Below, in pieces: positions 54,739 through 63,626 of a stretch of 64,000 nucleotides of DNA (positions are counted from its first letter, which is position 1; each line of letters begins with the position of its first letter). The translations under genes were made by a program, and so were the position numbers. Origin of the DNA: an uncultured Bacteroides sp. (GTDB taxonomy: Bacteria > Bacteroidota > Bacteroidia > Bacteroidales > Bacteroidaceae). Below the pieces are notes generated by a model. That model was given only the letters and a program-made list of their open reading frames with translations. It searched no databases and was not told the origin of the DNA. Where the stretch lies: the NCBI GenBank assembly GCA_959606905.1, contig CAUHML010000009.1:1-64000 (forward strand). Direction: 5' to 3'.

Positions 54739-57063
54739 ATGAAAAAACTATTAACAACTTTATTGTTTGGAAGCTTTTTTTCGGCTTGTGCTGAAAGACA
54801 ACCGGTTCCTGCCATTCCATCAGATCCGGAAATAGAAGGAAAAATAGAGAAACTGCTTAAAGGCATGACCCTTGAAGAGAAGATTGGCCAAATGTGTGAA
54901 CTGACCATTGGGGCAGTGACAGATAAAAACGATAATAAATTGAGTGAAGCGTTACTGGATACGGTGATTGGTAAATATAAGGTAGGTTCGTTACTGAATA
55001 TTCCCTTCGGAGTCAGCCAAAAAAAGGAAGTATTCGCAGAAGTGATCACACAGATTCAAAAGAAATCTTTGGAAGAAATTGGGATTCCATGTATTTATGG
55101 TTTGGATCAGATTCACGGGGCTTCATATACACAAGACGCTACTTATTTTCCTCAAGGCATCAATATGGCGGCTGCTTTTAATAGGGAACTAACTAGGCAT
55201 TGTGCGGAGATTACGGCTTACGAGACTCGCGCTTGTTGTGTACCATGGACGTTTGCTCCTGTAATGGATCTCGGGCGCGATCCTCGTTGGCCGCGTATGT
55301 GGGAGAGTTTCGGGGAAGATGCCTATGTGAATGCGCAAATGGCTGTGCAGGCTGTACGTGGTTTGCAGGGGGATAATCCGAATAAGGTGGATGAATATCA
55401 TATTTCATCCTGTATCAAGCATTTTATGGGATATGGGGTTCCAGTCTCCGGTAAAGACCGTACCCCTTCTTCTATTACCGATATTGACATGCGTGAGAAA
55501 TACTTTGCTCCTTTCAAGGCGGCGATTCGTGCGGGTGCCTTGTCGCTGATGGTCAATTCCGCCAATAATAGCGGGGTGGCGTTTCATGCCAATAAAGAGT
55601 TATTGACCGGATGGTTGAAGGAGGACTTGAACTGGGATGGAATGATTGTGACCGATTGGAATGATATTAATAATCTGTATTTTCGCGACCATATTGCAAG
55701 CAGCAAGAAAGATGCCGTCAGGCTGGCTGTCAATGCGGGTATTGATATGGCAATGATTCCTTCGGAGGGACAGTTTTGTATCGACTTGAAAGAACTGGTT
55801 GAGGAAGGGGCTGTTTCAATGGAACGTATTGACGATGCCGTACGACGTGTATTACGTTTGAAATTCCGCTTGGGATTGTTTGAGAATCCATACTGGGATA
55901 TTCGGAAATATGACAAGTTTGGAAGTCGGGAGTTTGCAGAAGTGGCATTGCAAGCTGCTAGGGAATCGGAGGTCTTGTTGAAAAATGAAGGAGAACTTTT
56001 GCCTTTACGTAAGGGAACGAAGATATTGTTGGCAGGTCCGAACGCCAATGCTATGCGTTGTCTCAACGGAGGATGGTCTTACAGTTGGCAGGGAGAGTTG
56101 GCGGATGAATTTGCGCAGGCTTATAATACTATCTATGAAGCATTATGCAACAAGTTTGGTACGGAAAATATTATCTATGAACCGGGAGTGACGTATGTTG
56201 CTGATCCTAATGATAACTGGTGGAAAGAAAATCGTCCGGAAATAGGAAAGGCAGTTACTGCTGCCGGTAGGGCGGATGTGATAATAGCTTGTATAGGAGA
56301 GAATACGTATTGTGAGACTCCGGGAAATCTGAATGACTTGAATCTTTCTTCCAATCAGAAAGAGTTGGTGAGAGCACTTGCGGCAACAGGAAAGCCGGTA
56401 ATATTGGTTCTGAACGAAGGACGGCCGCGTATAATCCATGAGATAGAACCTTTGGCAAAAGCGGTGGTTCATATTATGTTGCCGGGAAATTACGGTGGAG
56501 ATGCGTTGGCTGACTTGATTGCCGGAGATGCGAACTTTAGCGCTAAATTGCCTTTTACATATCCGAAATTCATCAATTCGCTTGCTACGTATGATTATAA
56601 GCCGTGTGAACAGATGGGACCTATGGAAGGGGAGTATAATTATGATGCGGTCATGGATGTTCAATGGCCCTTTGGATATGGATTAAGTTATACGTCCTAT
56701 GAGTATAGTAATTTTAAAGTGAATCGTACGACTTTCAATGCGGATGATGAACTGATATTTGAAGTGGATGTAAAGAACGTGGGAGAAAGAGCAGGTAAGG
56801 AAACGGTCCTGTTGTATTCTAGTGATTTGGCAGCTAGTGTTTCACCAGATGTGATCCGTCTTCGTAATTTTGAGAAAGTTGAATTACAATCGGGTGAAAC
56901 AAAGAAGGTTGTTATGAAGTTGAAGGGAAGCGACCTGGCTTTTGTCGGTCAGGATAGAAAATGGCGGTTGGAGCAAGGACGTTTCCGCATGAAATGTGGT
57001 AGTGAGATACTGTATATAGACTGTGAAAAAGACAAAATTTGGGATACTCCTAATATTGACTAA
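54739..57063 (+). CDS. GH3 beta-glucosidase lipoprotein
   Basis: 774 aa. Leader [17 protein letters not shown] with lipobox Cys17. GH3 N-terminal barrel (~35-370) with [37 protein letters not shown] and nucleophile Asp306 in [10 protein letters not shown]-terminal alpha/beta sandwich (~400-620) and a fibronectin III-like domain (~670-765). Removes terminal beta-glucose or a related beta-linked sugar. Starts 12 bases after the beta-helix remnant and was probably co-transcribed with it. Confidence 0.93.
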   Translation: MKKLLTTLLFGSFFSACAERQPVPAIPSDPEIEGKIEKLLKGMTLEEKIGQMCELTIGAVTDKNDNKLSEALLDTVIGKYKVGSLLNIPFGVSQKKEVFAEVITQIQKKSLEEIGIPCIYGLDQIHGASYTQDATYFPQGINMAAAFNRELTRHCAEITAYETRACCVPWTFAPVMDLGRDPRWPRMWESFGEDAYVNAQMAVQAVRGLQGDNPNKVDEYHISSCIKHFMGYGVPVSGKDRTPSSITDIDMREKYFAPFKAAIRAGALSLMVNSANNSGVAFHANKELLTGWLKEDLNWDGMIVTDWNDINNLYFRDHIASSKKDAVRLAVNAGIDMAMIPSEGQFCIDLKELVEEGAVSMERIDDAVRRVLRLKFRLGLFENPYWDIRKYDKFGSREFAEVALQAARESEVLLKNEGELLPLRKGTKILLAGPNANAMRCLNGGWSYSWQGELADEFAQAYNTIYEALCNKFGTENIIYEPGVTYVADPNDNWWKENRPEIGKAVTAAGRADVIIACIGENTYCETPGNLNDLNLSSNQKELVRALAATGKPVILVLNEGRPRIIHEIEPLAKAVVHIMLPGNYGGDALADLIAGDANFSAKLPFTYPKFINSLATYDYKPCEQMGPMEGEYNYDAVMDVQWPFGYGLSYTSYEYSNFKVNRTTFNADDELIFEVDVKNVGERAGKETVLLYSSDLAASVSPDVIRLRNFEKVELQSGETKKVVMKLKGSDLAFVGQDRKWRLEQGRFRMKCGSEILYIDCEKDKIWDTPNID

Positions 57064-57074
57064 GCAGAAACAGT

Positions 57075-57362
57075 ATAAAGAAACTGATTGCAATAAGTGT
57101 AATATCCGTTGTTATAGCTGCGTACAATACTTTAGAAAGGGTGGAGGATTATAGGAATGTAATTCCTCTATCACATGAAATAGTAATGGTAGCTGGGAAT
57201 CCTTTTGTTATTGAAAAAGATACCCGCATTCTTTATCTTGAAGATAATATTCTTTTAGAAAGGAACACACAATTCCTTGCCGGATACATTAAAGAAGCGA
57301 CAGGAAGGCGGTTAAAAGTGGAATCCGGACAGGATGTGAATGACAAGAATATGATTATATGA
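57075..57362 (+). pseudogene. 5' fragment of a GH20 hexosaminidase with lost start codon
   Basis: The frame reads I-KKLIAISVISVVIAAYNTLERVEDYRNVIPLSHEIVMVAGNPFVIEKDTRILYLEDN, then QFLAGYIKEATGRRLKVES and stops at 57360-57362 inside a palindrome. It matches a signal peptide plus the GH20b domain, but the presumed ATG is ATA (57075-57077) and the catalytic barrel is missing. An in-frame ATG at 57141 would lack the signal peptide. Confidence 0.7.
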
Positions 57363-57433
57363 GGATGTAAATTAAACTGTGTCAGCAAAAAATAAAATAT
57401 TAATTTTGCTGACACAGTTTAATTTACATCCTC
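57361..57433. repeat. Perfect 30-bp inverted repeat (fused IS ends or MITE)
   Basis: 57361-57390 (begins GAGGATGTAAATTAAACTGT) is an exact reverse complement of 57404-57433, with a 13-base AT-rich loop. It truncates the GH20 fragment. Such a structure arises when both terminal repeats of an insertion sequence remain after internal deletion. It may also form a strong hairpin in RNA. Confidence 0.85.
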
Positions 57434-57692
57434 TATATTTCAGTTCAAAAAAATGCGTAAAAATATTCCAGAAGAATTATGGCAAATGAGTGAGCAAAGA
57501 GAATTGTATGTTGTATAATATTGTATCTACACAGTAGACGTGTAATTTTAGCATGGACTTCTAAATAGAATTATTAATTCGATCGATATTTATATTCTTA
57601 AGTATTTGAGGGGCTTTATATTCTAAAAAGTACTTTACTCTTTGGAATTCCAAGGCATTTTGTTTGCCTTTGTGTTAATCAATATATTGAAT

Positions 57693-58540
57693 ATGAATAA
57701 TAGTAATAATAATCAGATAATTCGTTTTGACTGGGCGATGAAACGTCTGCTCCGGAATAAGGCAAACTTTAGTGTACTTGAAGGTTTGCTTACTACGTTG
57801 CCGGGTGAGAAGATTGTTATTCAGAAACTCCTTGAAAGTGAAAGTAATCAGGAGGATAAGTTTGACAAGTAGATATGCTTGCCGAGAATTCTAAGGATGA
57901 GCTTGTCTTGATCGAGGTACAGGATAATAATGAATATGCTTACTTCCAGCGTATGTTGTTCGGTACTTCTAAAAGTATATAAATAGAGGAGAGAGTTATG
58001 ACAAGGTACGTAAAGTATATAGTATTAATATCGTCTATTTCTCATTAGGTCATGGGACGGACTTCGTATATCATGGAAAGACAGAATTCAGGGGTATTTA
58101 TCAAGGGGATATTTTAGAACTGACTCCATTTCAAAAGCAAACATTCAAGGTGGATACAGTTAGTCAGTTGTATCCTGAATACTATATCTTAAAGGTAAAT
58201 GGCTTTAATCAGATAGCCAAGAGTCCGTTGGAAGAATGGATTTACTATTTGAATACAGGTGAGATTCCTTCTAGTGCTACAGTTCTAGAGCTTGAAGAGG
58301 CACGGGAGAGATTGAAGTTGGATAGCATGACTAAGGATGAATTGGTGGCTTATTATCGTCACTTGGATAATATAGTAATTCTGCATGATAATATCTATAC
58401 CGAACGAGAAGAAGGAAGGGCGGAAGGGCGTGAAGAGGCTAATTGGGATAATGCTCGTAATCTGAAAAAAACTGGGAGTAGCTATTGATATAATTTCACA
58501 AGCTACGGGATTGTCTAAAGAGGAAATAGAAAAGTTATAG
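57693..58540 (+). pseudogene. Rpn/PD-(D/E)XK nuclease family transposase, frameshifted
   Basis: Four frames join to a ~280 aa protein: MNNSNNNQIIRFDWAMKRLLRNKANFSVLEGLLTTL, (shift near 57872) VDMLAENSKDELVLIEVQDNNEYAYFQRMLFG with the nuclease D...ExQ motif, (shift near 57985) YDKVRKVYSINIVYFSLGHGTDFVYHGKTEFRGI, and after 58465 GVAIDIISQATGLSKEEIEKL ending at 58540. The family (Rpn, recombination-promoting nuclease) is common in Bacteroides. Three frame breaks make it inactive. Confidence 0.8.
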
Positions 58541-58740
58541 AGTAAATCTTGAATAAGTTATTGATTGAGGGGACATACAGTTTACTGTGCATTCCCTTTT
58601 TTATTGCTGTTCGAAATAGAGATGATGAGAACGAAAAAAGGAATTTTAGTTTAATTTGTTAGGAAATGGGGGATGAATAGAGTTAAAGTAATATAAGTAT
58701 AGTGCTTTCTGAGTGGGGAGTAAAGCCATTAGTGAAAAAG

Positions 58741-58770
58741 AAAAAGCTCTGAAAATCAGAGCTTTAAATC
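58741..58770 (-). terminator. Terminator downstream of tRNA-Ala
   Basis: AAAGCTCTGA and TCAGAGCTTT pair perfectly around a 3-base loop, with T-rich sequence on the minus strand. It lies on the island side of the tRNA and was probably brought in by the element, replacing the native one now at 31316-31346. Confidence 0.75.
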
Positions 58771-58776
58771 TTTTGT

Positions 58777-58795
58777 AAGTGGAGCGTATCGGACT
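58777..58795 (-). repeat. Attachment-site copy inside tRNA-Ala
   Basis: AAGTGGAGCGTATCGGACT, identical to 31352-31370 and in the same orientation. It covers the tRNA 3' acceptor and part of the T arm. Confidence 0.72.
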
Positions 58796-58853
58796 CGAAC
58801 CGATCACCTTAACACTGCCAGTGTTACGCTCTAGCCAGATGAGCTAACGCCCC
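58780..58853 (-). tRNA. tRNA-Ala (anticodon GGC)
   Basis: 74 bases on the minus strand starting GGGGCGT and ending ACGCTCC plus discriminator A. The acceptor has the G3:U70 wobble pair that identifies tRNA-Ala. The anticodon stem TAACA/TGTTA holds the loop CTGGCAG, anticodon GGC, reading GCC/GCU codons. T arm GGTTCGAGTCC is normal. CCA is not encoded. Confidence 0.95.
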
Positions 58854-58969
58854 TTCTTTAATCTTATATGATAACGTTTGTAAACGAATCTTTTTTGTTG
58901 GCGCAAATATAATGCAATATTCTGAAATAATTGCTATGTTTGCGGTAAATAATAGTTTAAAATAAAGAA

Positions 58970-59272
58970 ATGCTGATTTATAATACGACTTTTCAGGTGG
59001 ATGACGACGTTCACGATAATTTTCTGATTTGGATTAAAGAATCCTATATTCCCGAAGTACAGAAGCACGGTGCATTGAAGACGCCGCGTATCTGCCGGAT
59101 ATTGAGCCACCGGGAGGAAGGAAGTGCTTACTCCTTGCAGTGGGAGGTAGAGAGTAGCGGGATGCTGCACCGCTGGCATCTGGAACAGGGAGTGCGCCTG
59201 AATGATGAACTTACAAAAATATTTAAGGATAAGGTGATTGGTTTTCCGACATTAATGGAGGTGATAGAGTGA
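58970..59272 (+). CDS. DUF4286 family protein
   Basis: 100 aa, [47 protein letters not shown]..., matching the small DUF4286 family common in Bacteroidetes; ferredoxin-like alpha/beta pattern, cytoplasmic, function unknown. Its TGA overlaps the GTG start of ruvC, a conserved neighbour. Confidence 0.85.
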   Translation: MLIYNTTFQVDDDVHDNFLIWIKESYIPEVQKHGALKTPRICRILSHREEGSAYSLQWEVESSGMLHRWHLEQGVRLNDELTKIFKDKVIGFPTLMEVIE

Positions 59273-59835
59273 TTCAACCGGTAAAAGAAAAGATAATCCT
59301 GGGTATTGACCCCGGTACTACGATCATGGGATATGGGATCTTGAGAATAAAAGGAACCAAGCCCGAAATGGTTGCAATGGGGATTATCGACTTGCGTAAA
59401 TTTGCCAATCACTATCTGAAACTACGCCATATCCATGAGCGTGTATTGAGTATCATTGAAAGCTATCTGCCTGACGAACTGGCTATTGAAGCACCATTCT
59501 TCGGCAAAAACGTGCAGTCGATGTTGAAGTTGGGGCGTGCGCAGGGAGTAGCAATGGCAGTGGCCCTAAGCCGTGACATACCAATCACCGAGTATGCTCC
59601 TTTGAAAATTAAAATGGCTATTACCGGAAACGGACAGGCCTCGAAAGAGCAAGTGGCGGATATGTTGCAGCGAATGCTTCGCTTTTCGAAAGAAGATATG
59701 CCTACTTTCATGGATGCGACAGACGGTTTGGCGGCCGCATATTGCCATTTTCTGCAAATGGGACGGCCGGCATTGGAAAAAGGATATAATAGTTGGAAAG
59801 ATTACATAGCAAAGAACCCGGATAAGGTGAAATAA
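59269..59835 (+). CDS. ruvC: Crossover junction endodeoxyribonuclease RuvC
   Basis: 188 aa with a GTG start at 59269 overlapping the upstream stop. Catalytic acidic residues: Asp14 (LGIDPGTT), Glu74 (AIEAPFF) and Asp149/Asp152 ([13 protein letters not shown]). Resolves Holliday junctions with RuvAB. GTG is favoured since no ATG lies before the first conserved strand and the overlap implies coupled translation. Confidence 0.96.
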   Translation: MIQPVKEKIILGIDPGTTIMGYGILRIKGTKPEMVAMGIIDLRKFANHYLKLRHIHERVLSIIESYLPDELAIEAPFFGKNVQSMLKLGRAQGVAMAVALSRDIPITEYAPLKIKMAITGNGQASKEQVADMLQRMLRFSKEDMPTFMDATDGLAAAYCHFLQMGRPALEKGYNSWKDYIAKNPDKVK

Positions 59836-59907
59836 TTGAGGATATAAGTTCTATGCTATAAGTTTATAGGTGCGATAAAGCACTATATATCAAAGGAAAG
59901 GGTTAAG

Positions 59908-61914
59908 ATGAAGATGGGAACTAATTATTTAGCAATACTGGGAGTAACTACGATGACAACAGTGATGAGTTGTTCTTCTGCAAAAAAGGAATACGCTTCT
60001 TATGAACTCTATCCCGTTCGTTCGGGGAATCTTGTCGAAATGGAGTATGCTCCGGGGGCTACCAGGTTTACGCTTTGGGCGCCTACGGCTGATGAGGTAC
60101 GCCTGATGCTTTATGATGCAGGGGAAGGTGGTCATGCTTACGAAACGGAGAAAATGGAACCTGCTGAAGACGGAACATGGACGGTAACCGTGGACAAAGA
60201 TTTGCTGGGTAAATTCTACACCTTCAATGTGAAGATTGATGATAAATGGCAAGGAGATACACCGGGTATTAACGCTCGTGCTGTCGGAGTAAATGGCAAG
60301 CGTGCTGCTATTATTGACTGGAAATCGACCCAGCCGGAAGGGTGGGAGAGTGACCGGCGCCCTACCCTGAAATCTGCTGCCGATATGATTATCTACGAAA
60401 TGCATCATCGTGATTTCTCGTCGGATTCTACTTCGGGGGTAAAGAACAAAGGAAAATATCTTGCCTTGACCGAACGAGGAACCATGAATGCTGATAAACG
60501 TCTGACAGGGATCGACCATTTGAGAGAACTGGGGATCACGCATGTACATCTGCTTCCTTCTTATGATTATGCTTCCGTAGACGAGACGAAGCTGGAAGAA
60601 AAACAATATAACTGGGGATATGATCCGCTGAATTATAACGTGCCGGATGGTTCTTATTCGACCGACCCTTATCAGCCTGCGGTTCGTGTGAAGGAGTTCA
60701 AACAAATGGTACAGGCACTACATCAGGCAGGTATCCGGGTGATAATGGACGTAGTGTACAACCATACGTTCAATACGATAGAGAGTAACTTTGAACGTAC
60801 CGCTCCCGGTTACTTTTATCGCCGGAAAGAAGATGGTTCTCTGGCAAATGGCTCGGGATGCGGCAATGAGACTGCAAGTGAACGTCCTATGATGCGTAAA
60901 TTTATGATAGAATCTGTCCTTTACTGGATTAATGAATATCATATTGACGGCTTCCGCTTTGACCTCATGGGAATACACGACATCGAGACGATGAACGAAA
61001 TCAGGAAAGCTGTCAACAAGATTGATCCTACCATTTGCATTTATGGAGAAGGCTGGGCTGCTGAAGCTCCTCAATATCCGGCGGATTCGTTGGCCATGAA
61101 AGGAAATGTTGCCCGTATGCCGGATATCGCTGTCTTTTCGGATGAACTGCGTGATGGGCTTTGCGGACCTGTATGGGAAAAAGATAAAGGTGCGTTTCTT
61201 GCCGGTGTTCCGGGAGGAGAGGCGAGTGTAAAGTTTGGTATTGTGGGTGCGATTGAACATCCGCAAGTGCGCTGTGATTCGGTGAATTATAGCCGGCAAC
61301 CTTGGGCGAAGCAACCTACACAGATGATTAGTTATGTTTCCTGTCATGACGGATTATGCCTTGTTGACCGAATAAAGGCAAGTATGCCGGGAATTACTCC
61401 CGAACAGTTGGTCCGTCTGGATAAATTGGCGCAAACGGTGGTCTTTACTTCACAAGGTATTCCTTTTATTTATGCTGGCGAGGAAGTGATGCGTGATAAG
61501 AAAGGAGTGGACAACAGCTACAAGAGTCCGGATGCGGTAAACGCTATTGATTGGCGGCGCAAAACTACGAATGAGGATGTTTTCACCTATTATAAGCGTT
61601 TGATTGACTTGCGTAAATCTCATCCCGCCTTCCGTATGGGAGACGCGGAAATGGTTCGGAGACATTTGGAATTCCTGCCTGTCGAGGGGAACAATCTGAT
61701 TGCGTTCCTTTTGAAGGAGCATGCGAACGGTGACCGTTGGGAAGATATTATCGTTGCTTTCAACTCCCGCACTACTCCCGCACGTCTGGAAGTACCTGCC
61801 GGCAAATATACGGTAGTATGTAAGGACGGTGTGATAGATGTTCGCGGACTTGGGACGCAAACCGGACCGGAAGTAATTGTTCCCGGCCAGTCTGCACTGA
61901 TTATGTATAAATAG
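59908..61914 (+). CDS. pulA: Type I pullulanase, lipoprotein
   Basis: 668 aa. Leader MKMGTNYLAILGVTTMTTVMSC, lipobox Cys22. N-terminal CBM48-like domain (~40-140: YAPGATRFTLWAPTADEVRLMLYD), the type I pullulanase signature YNWGYDP (234-240), and GH13 catalytic residues Asp352 (HIDGFRFDLMG) and Glu381 (IYGEGW). Hydrolyses alpha-1,6 links in pullulan and branched alpha-glucans. Stands 72 bases after ruvC; monocistronic or co-transcribed with the next gene. Confidence 0.94.
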   Translation: MKMGTNYLAILGVTTMTTVMSCSSAKKEYASYELYPVRSGNLVEMEYAPGATRFTLWAPTADEVRLMLYDAGEGGHAYETEKMEPAEDGTWTVTVDKDLLGKFYTFNVKIDDKWQGDTPGINARAVGVNGKRAAIIDWKSTQPEGWESDRRPTLKSAADMIIYEMHHRDFSSDSTSGVKNKGKYLALTERGTMNADKRLTGIDHLRELGITHVHLLPSYDYASVDETKLEEKQYNWGYDPLNYNVPDGSYSTDPYQPAVRVKEFKQMVQALHQAGIRVIMDVVYNHTFNTIESNFERTAPGYFYRRKEDGSLANGSGCGNETASERPMMRKFMIESVLYWINEYHIDGFRFDLMGIHDIETMNEIRKAVNKIDPTICIYGEGWAAEAPQYPADSLAMKGNVARMPDIAVFSDELRDGLCGPVWEKDKGAFLAGVPGGEASVKFGIVGAIEHPQVRCDSVNYSRQPWAKQPTQMISYVSCHDGLCLVDRIKASMPGITPEQLVRLDKLAQTVVFTSQGIPFIYAGEEVMRDKKGVDNSYKSPDAVNAIDWRRKTTNEDVFTYYKRLIDLRKSHPAFRMGDAEMVRRHLEFLPVEGNNLIAFLLKEHANGDRWEDIIVAFNSRTTPARLEVPAGKYTVVCKDGVIDVRGLGTQTGPEVIVPGQSALIMYK

Positions 61915-61930
61915 ATAAAAATAGAAGAAT

Positions 61931-63382
61931 ATGAGCCAAAATACATTCAGCATGGCGGGGGGCGTAGCACGCAACCCGCTTGTGCGTTTAGCCAAACCCG
62001 TCACGGCAACTATCGGGGCAGACGAACATATAGCCATTGTAGGACCGAACGGTAGTGGTAAAAGCCTTTTTGTAGATACGCTGATCGGTAAATATCCGCT
62101 GCGTGAAGGAGCGCTGCAATATGATTTTTCTCCTTCTGCTACTCAGACCGTTTATGATAATGTAAAATACATCGCTTTTCGTGATACCTATGGAGCTGCC
62201 GACGCCAATTACTACTATCAGCAACGTTGGAATGCCCATGACCAGGATGAGGCTCCCGATGTCCGCGAAATGCTGGGCGAGATCAAGGACGAGCAACTGA
62301 AAAACGAATTATTCGACCTTTTCCGTATCGAGCCTCTTCTGGATAAGAAGATTATCCTTCTTTCCAGTGGGGAATTACGCAAATTCCAGCTCACAAAGAT
62401 CCTGCTGACTGCTCCCCGTGTTCTGATTATGGATAACCCGTTTATCGGACTGGATGCTCCTACACGCGAATTGCTTTTCTCTTTGCTCGATCGTCTGACG
62501 AAGATGTCGTCGGTACAGATAATTCTGGTGCTTTCCATGTTGGATGATATTCCTTCCTTCATTACTCATGTCATTCCCGTTGACAAAATGGAAGTCTTTC
62601 CGAAAATGGAACGTGAAGTCTATTTGGATGCTTTCCGTTCAAGAGATACGGTCGTTCCTTTTGACGATTTACAACAACGTATCATTGATTTGCCTTACAA
62701 TGGCAATAATTACGATGCCGATGAAGTGGTAAAACTAAACAAAGTCAGTATCCGCTATGGTGACCGTACTATTCTGAAAGAACTCGATTGGACTGTGCAT
62801 CGTGGGGAGAAATGGGCATTGAGTGGAGAAAACGGTGCGGGTAAATCAACCTTGTTGAGTCTTGTTTGTGCGGATAATCCCCAATCGTATGCCTGTGATA
62901 TCAGCCTGTTCGGACGAAAAAGAGGAACCGGGGAGAGTATCTGGGAAATTAAGAAACACATTGGCTACGTCAGTCCGGAGATGCATCGTGCTTACCTTAA
63001 AAACCTGCCGGCTATTGAGATTGTAGCAAGCGGTTTACATGATAGTATCGGGTTGTACAGACGTCCGCAACCGGAGCAGATGGATATTTGTGAATGGTGG
63101 ATGGATGTATTCGGTATCGCAGCATTGAAAGATAAAGCATTCCTGCAACTTTCCAGTGGCGAGCAACGGCTGGCTCTGCTGGCACGTGCTTTCGTCAAAG
63201 ATCCGGAACTGTTGATTTTGGATGAACCGCTTCACGGACTTGATACTTACAACCGTCGCCGGGTGAAGAAGGTGATTGAAGCCTTCTGCCAACGTAAAGA
63301 TAAAACGATGATTATGGTGACACATTATGAATCGGAGCTTCCGGGTACGATAACAGACCGCATTTTCCTGAAAAGAAATTAG
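61931..63382 (+). CDS. ABC protein with two ATPase domains (ModF-like)
   Basis: 483 aa, no membrane segments. Domain 1: Walker A GPNGSGKS (38-45), signature LSSGELRKFQL, Walker B VLIMDNPFIGLD. Domain 2 from ~255: Walker A GENGAGKST, signature LSSGEQRLALLARA, Walker B LLILDEPLHGLD and MVTHYESE. Resembles E. coli ModF/PhrA more than ABC-F translation factors, as it lacks the long linker between domains. No permease nearby; role unknown. Confidence 0.88.
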   Translation: MSQNTFSMAGGVARNPLVRLAKPVTATIGADEHIAIVGPNGSGKSLFVDTLIGKYPLREGALQYDFSPSATQTVYDNVKYIAFRDTYGAADANYYYQQRWNAHDQDEAPDVREMLGEIKDEQLKNELFDLFRIEPLLDKKIILLSSGELRKFQLTKILLTAPRVLIMDNPFIGLDAPTRELLFSLLDRLTKMSSVQIILVLSMLDDIPSFITHVIPVDKMEVFPKMEREVYLDAFRSRDTVVPFDDLQQRIIDLPYNGNNYDADEVVKLNKVSIRYGDRTILKELDWTVHRGEKWALSGENGAGKSTLLSLVCADNPQSYACDISLFGRKRGTGESIWEIKKHIGYVSPEMHRAYLKNLPAIEIVASGLHDSIGLYRRPQPEQMDICEWWMDVFGIAALKDKAFLQLSSGEQRLALLARAFVKDPELLILDEPLHGLDTYNRRRVKKVIEAFCQRKDKTMIMVTHYESELPGTITDRIFLKRN

Positions 63383-63478
63383 ATGGCACACCGTTCAAGT
63401 TTGGTTTCTAATCTTCTTTTATGAATTGATTATTCTATTCATTTATATAAGTTATTGACTAAGGTTTTTCTCAAACCA

Positions 63479-63562
63479 TTCTCACTGTGATGAGAATTTT
63501 TTCTCATCACAGTGAGAACTTTTTCTCATTACTATGAGAATTTTTTCTCGTCATGGTGAGAA
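63479..63562. repeat. Four 18-bp palindromes with exact 22-bp period
   Basis: Units TTCTCACTGTGATGAGAA (63479), TTCTCATCACAGTGAGAA (63501), TTCTCATTACTATGAGAA (63523) and TTCTCGTCATGGTGAGAA (63545) start exactly 22 bases apart, spaced by T-rich tetramers. Unit 2 is the exact reverse complement of unit 1. They lie between two convergent genes and could be tandem terminators (each a hairpin followed by T) or a protein-binding array. Confidence 0.85.
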
Positions 63563-63626
63563 TAATCCTTGCCCTGAATGTATTGTAACGGGGTTCTGGA
63601 AGTAAATTGTGAACCTGCTTTCCGGG

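Larger units (their letters stand above)
31352..58795. mobile_element. Putative 27.4-kb integrative element (genomic island) in tRNA-Ala(GGC)
   Basis: The limits are the direct repeats at 31352-31370 and 58777-58795. The inner edge near the left repeat has a tyrosine integrase remnant (31566-32361). The region is dense in broken transposases and carries one polysaccharide utilization locus, while both flanks hold ordinary chromosomal genes. No conjugation or mobilization gene was seen, and the integrase is dead, so the element looks immobile or was mobilized by others. Inference from repeat plus content. Confidence 0.65.

Noticed and set aside
57141..57362. A short intact gene starting at 57141
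   Set aside because: The homology continues upstream into a signal peptide and the catalytic domain is missing, so this is a fragment.
58780..58853. Riboswitch or other RNA near the tRNA
   Set aside because: The structure is fully explained as tRNA-Ala with G3:U70.
63479..63562. CRISPR array
   Set aside because: Units are palindromes only 22 bases apart with 4-base spacers; there are no unique 30-base spacers and no cas genes.
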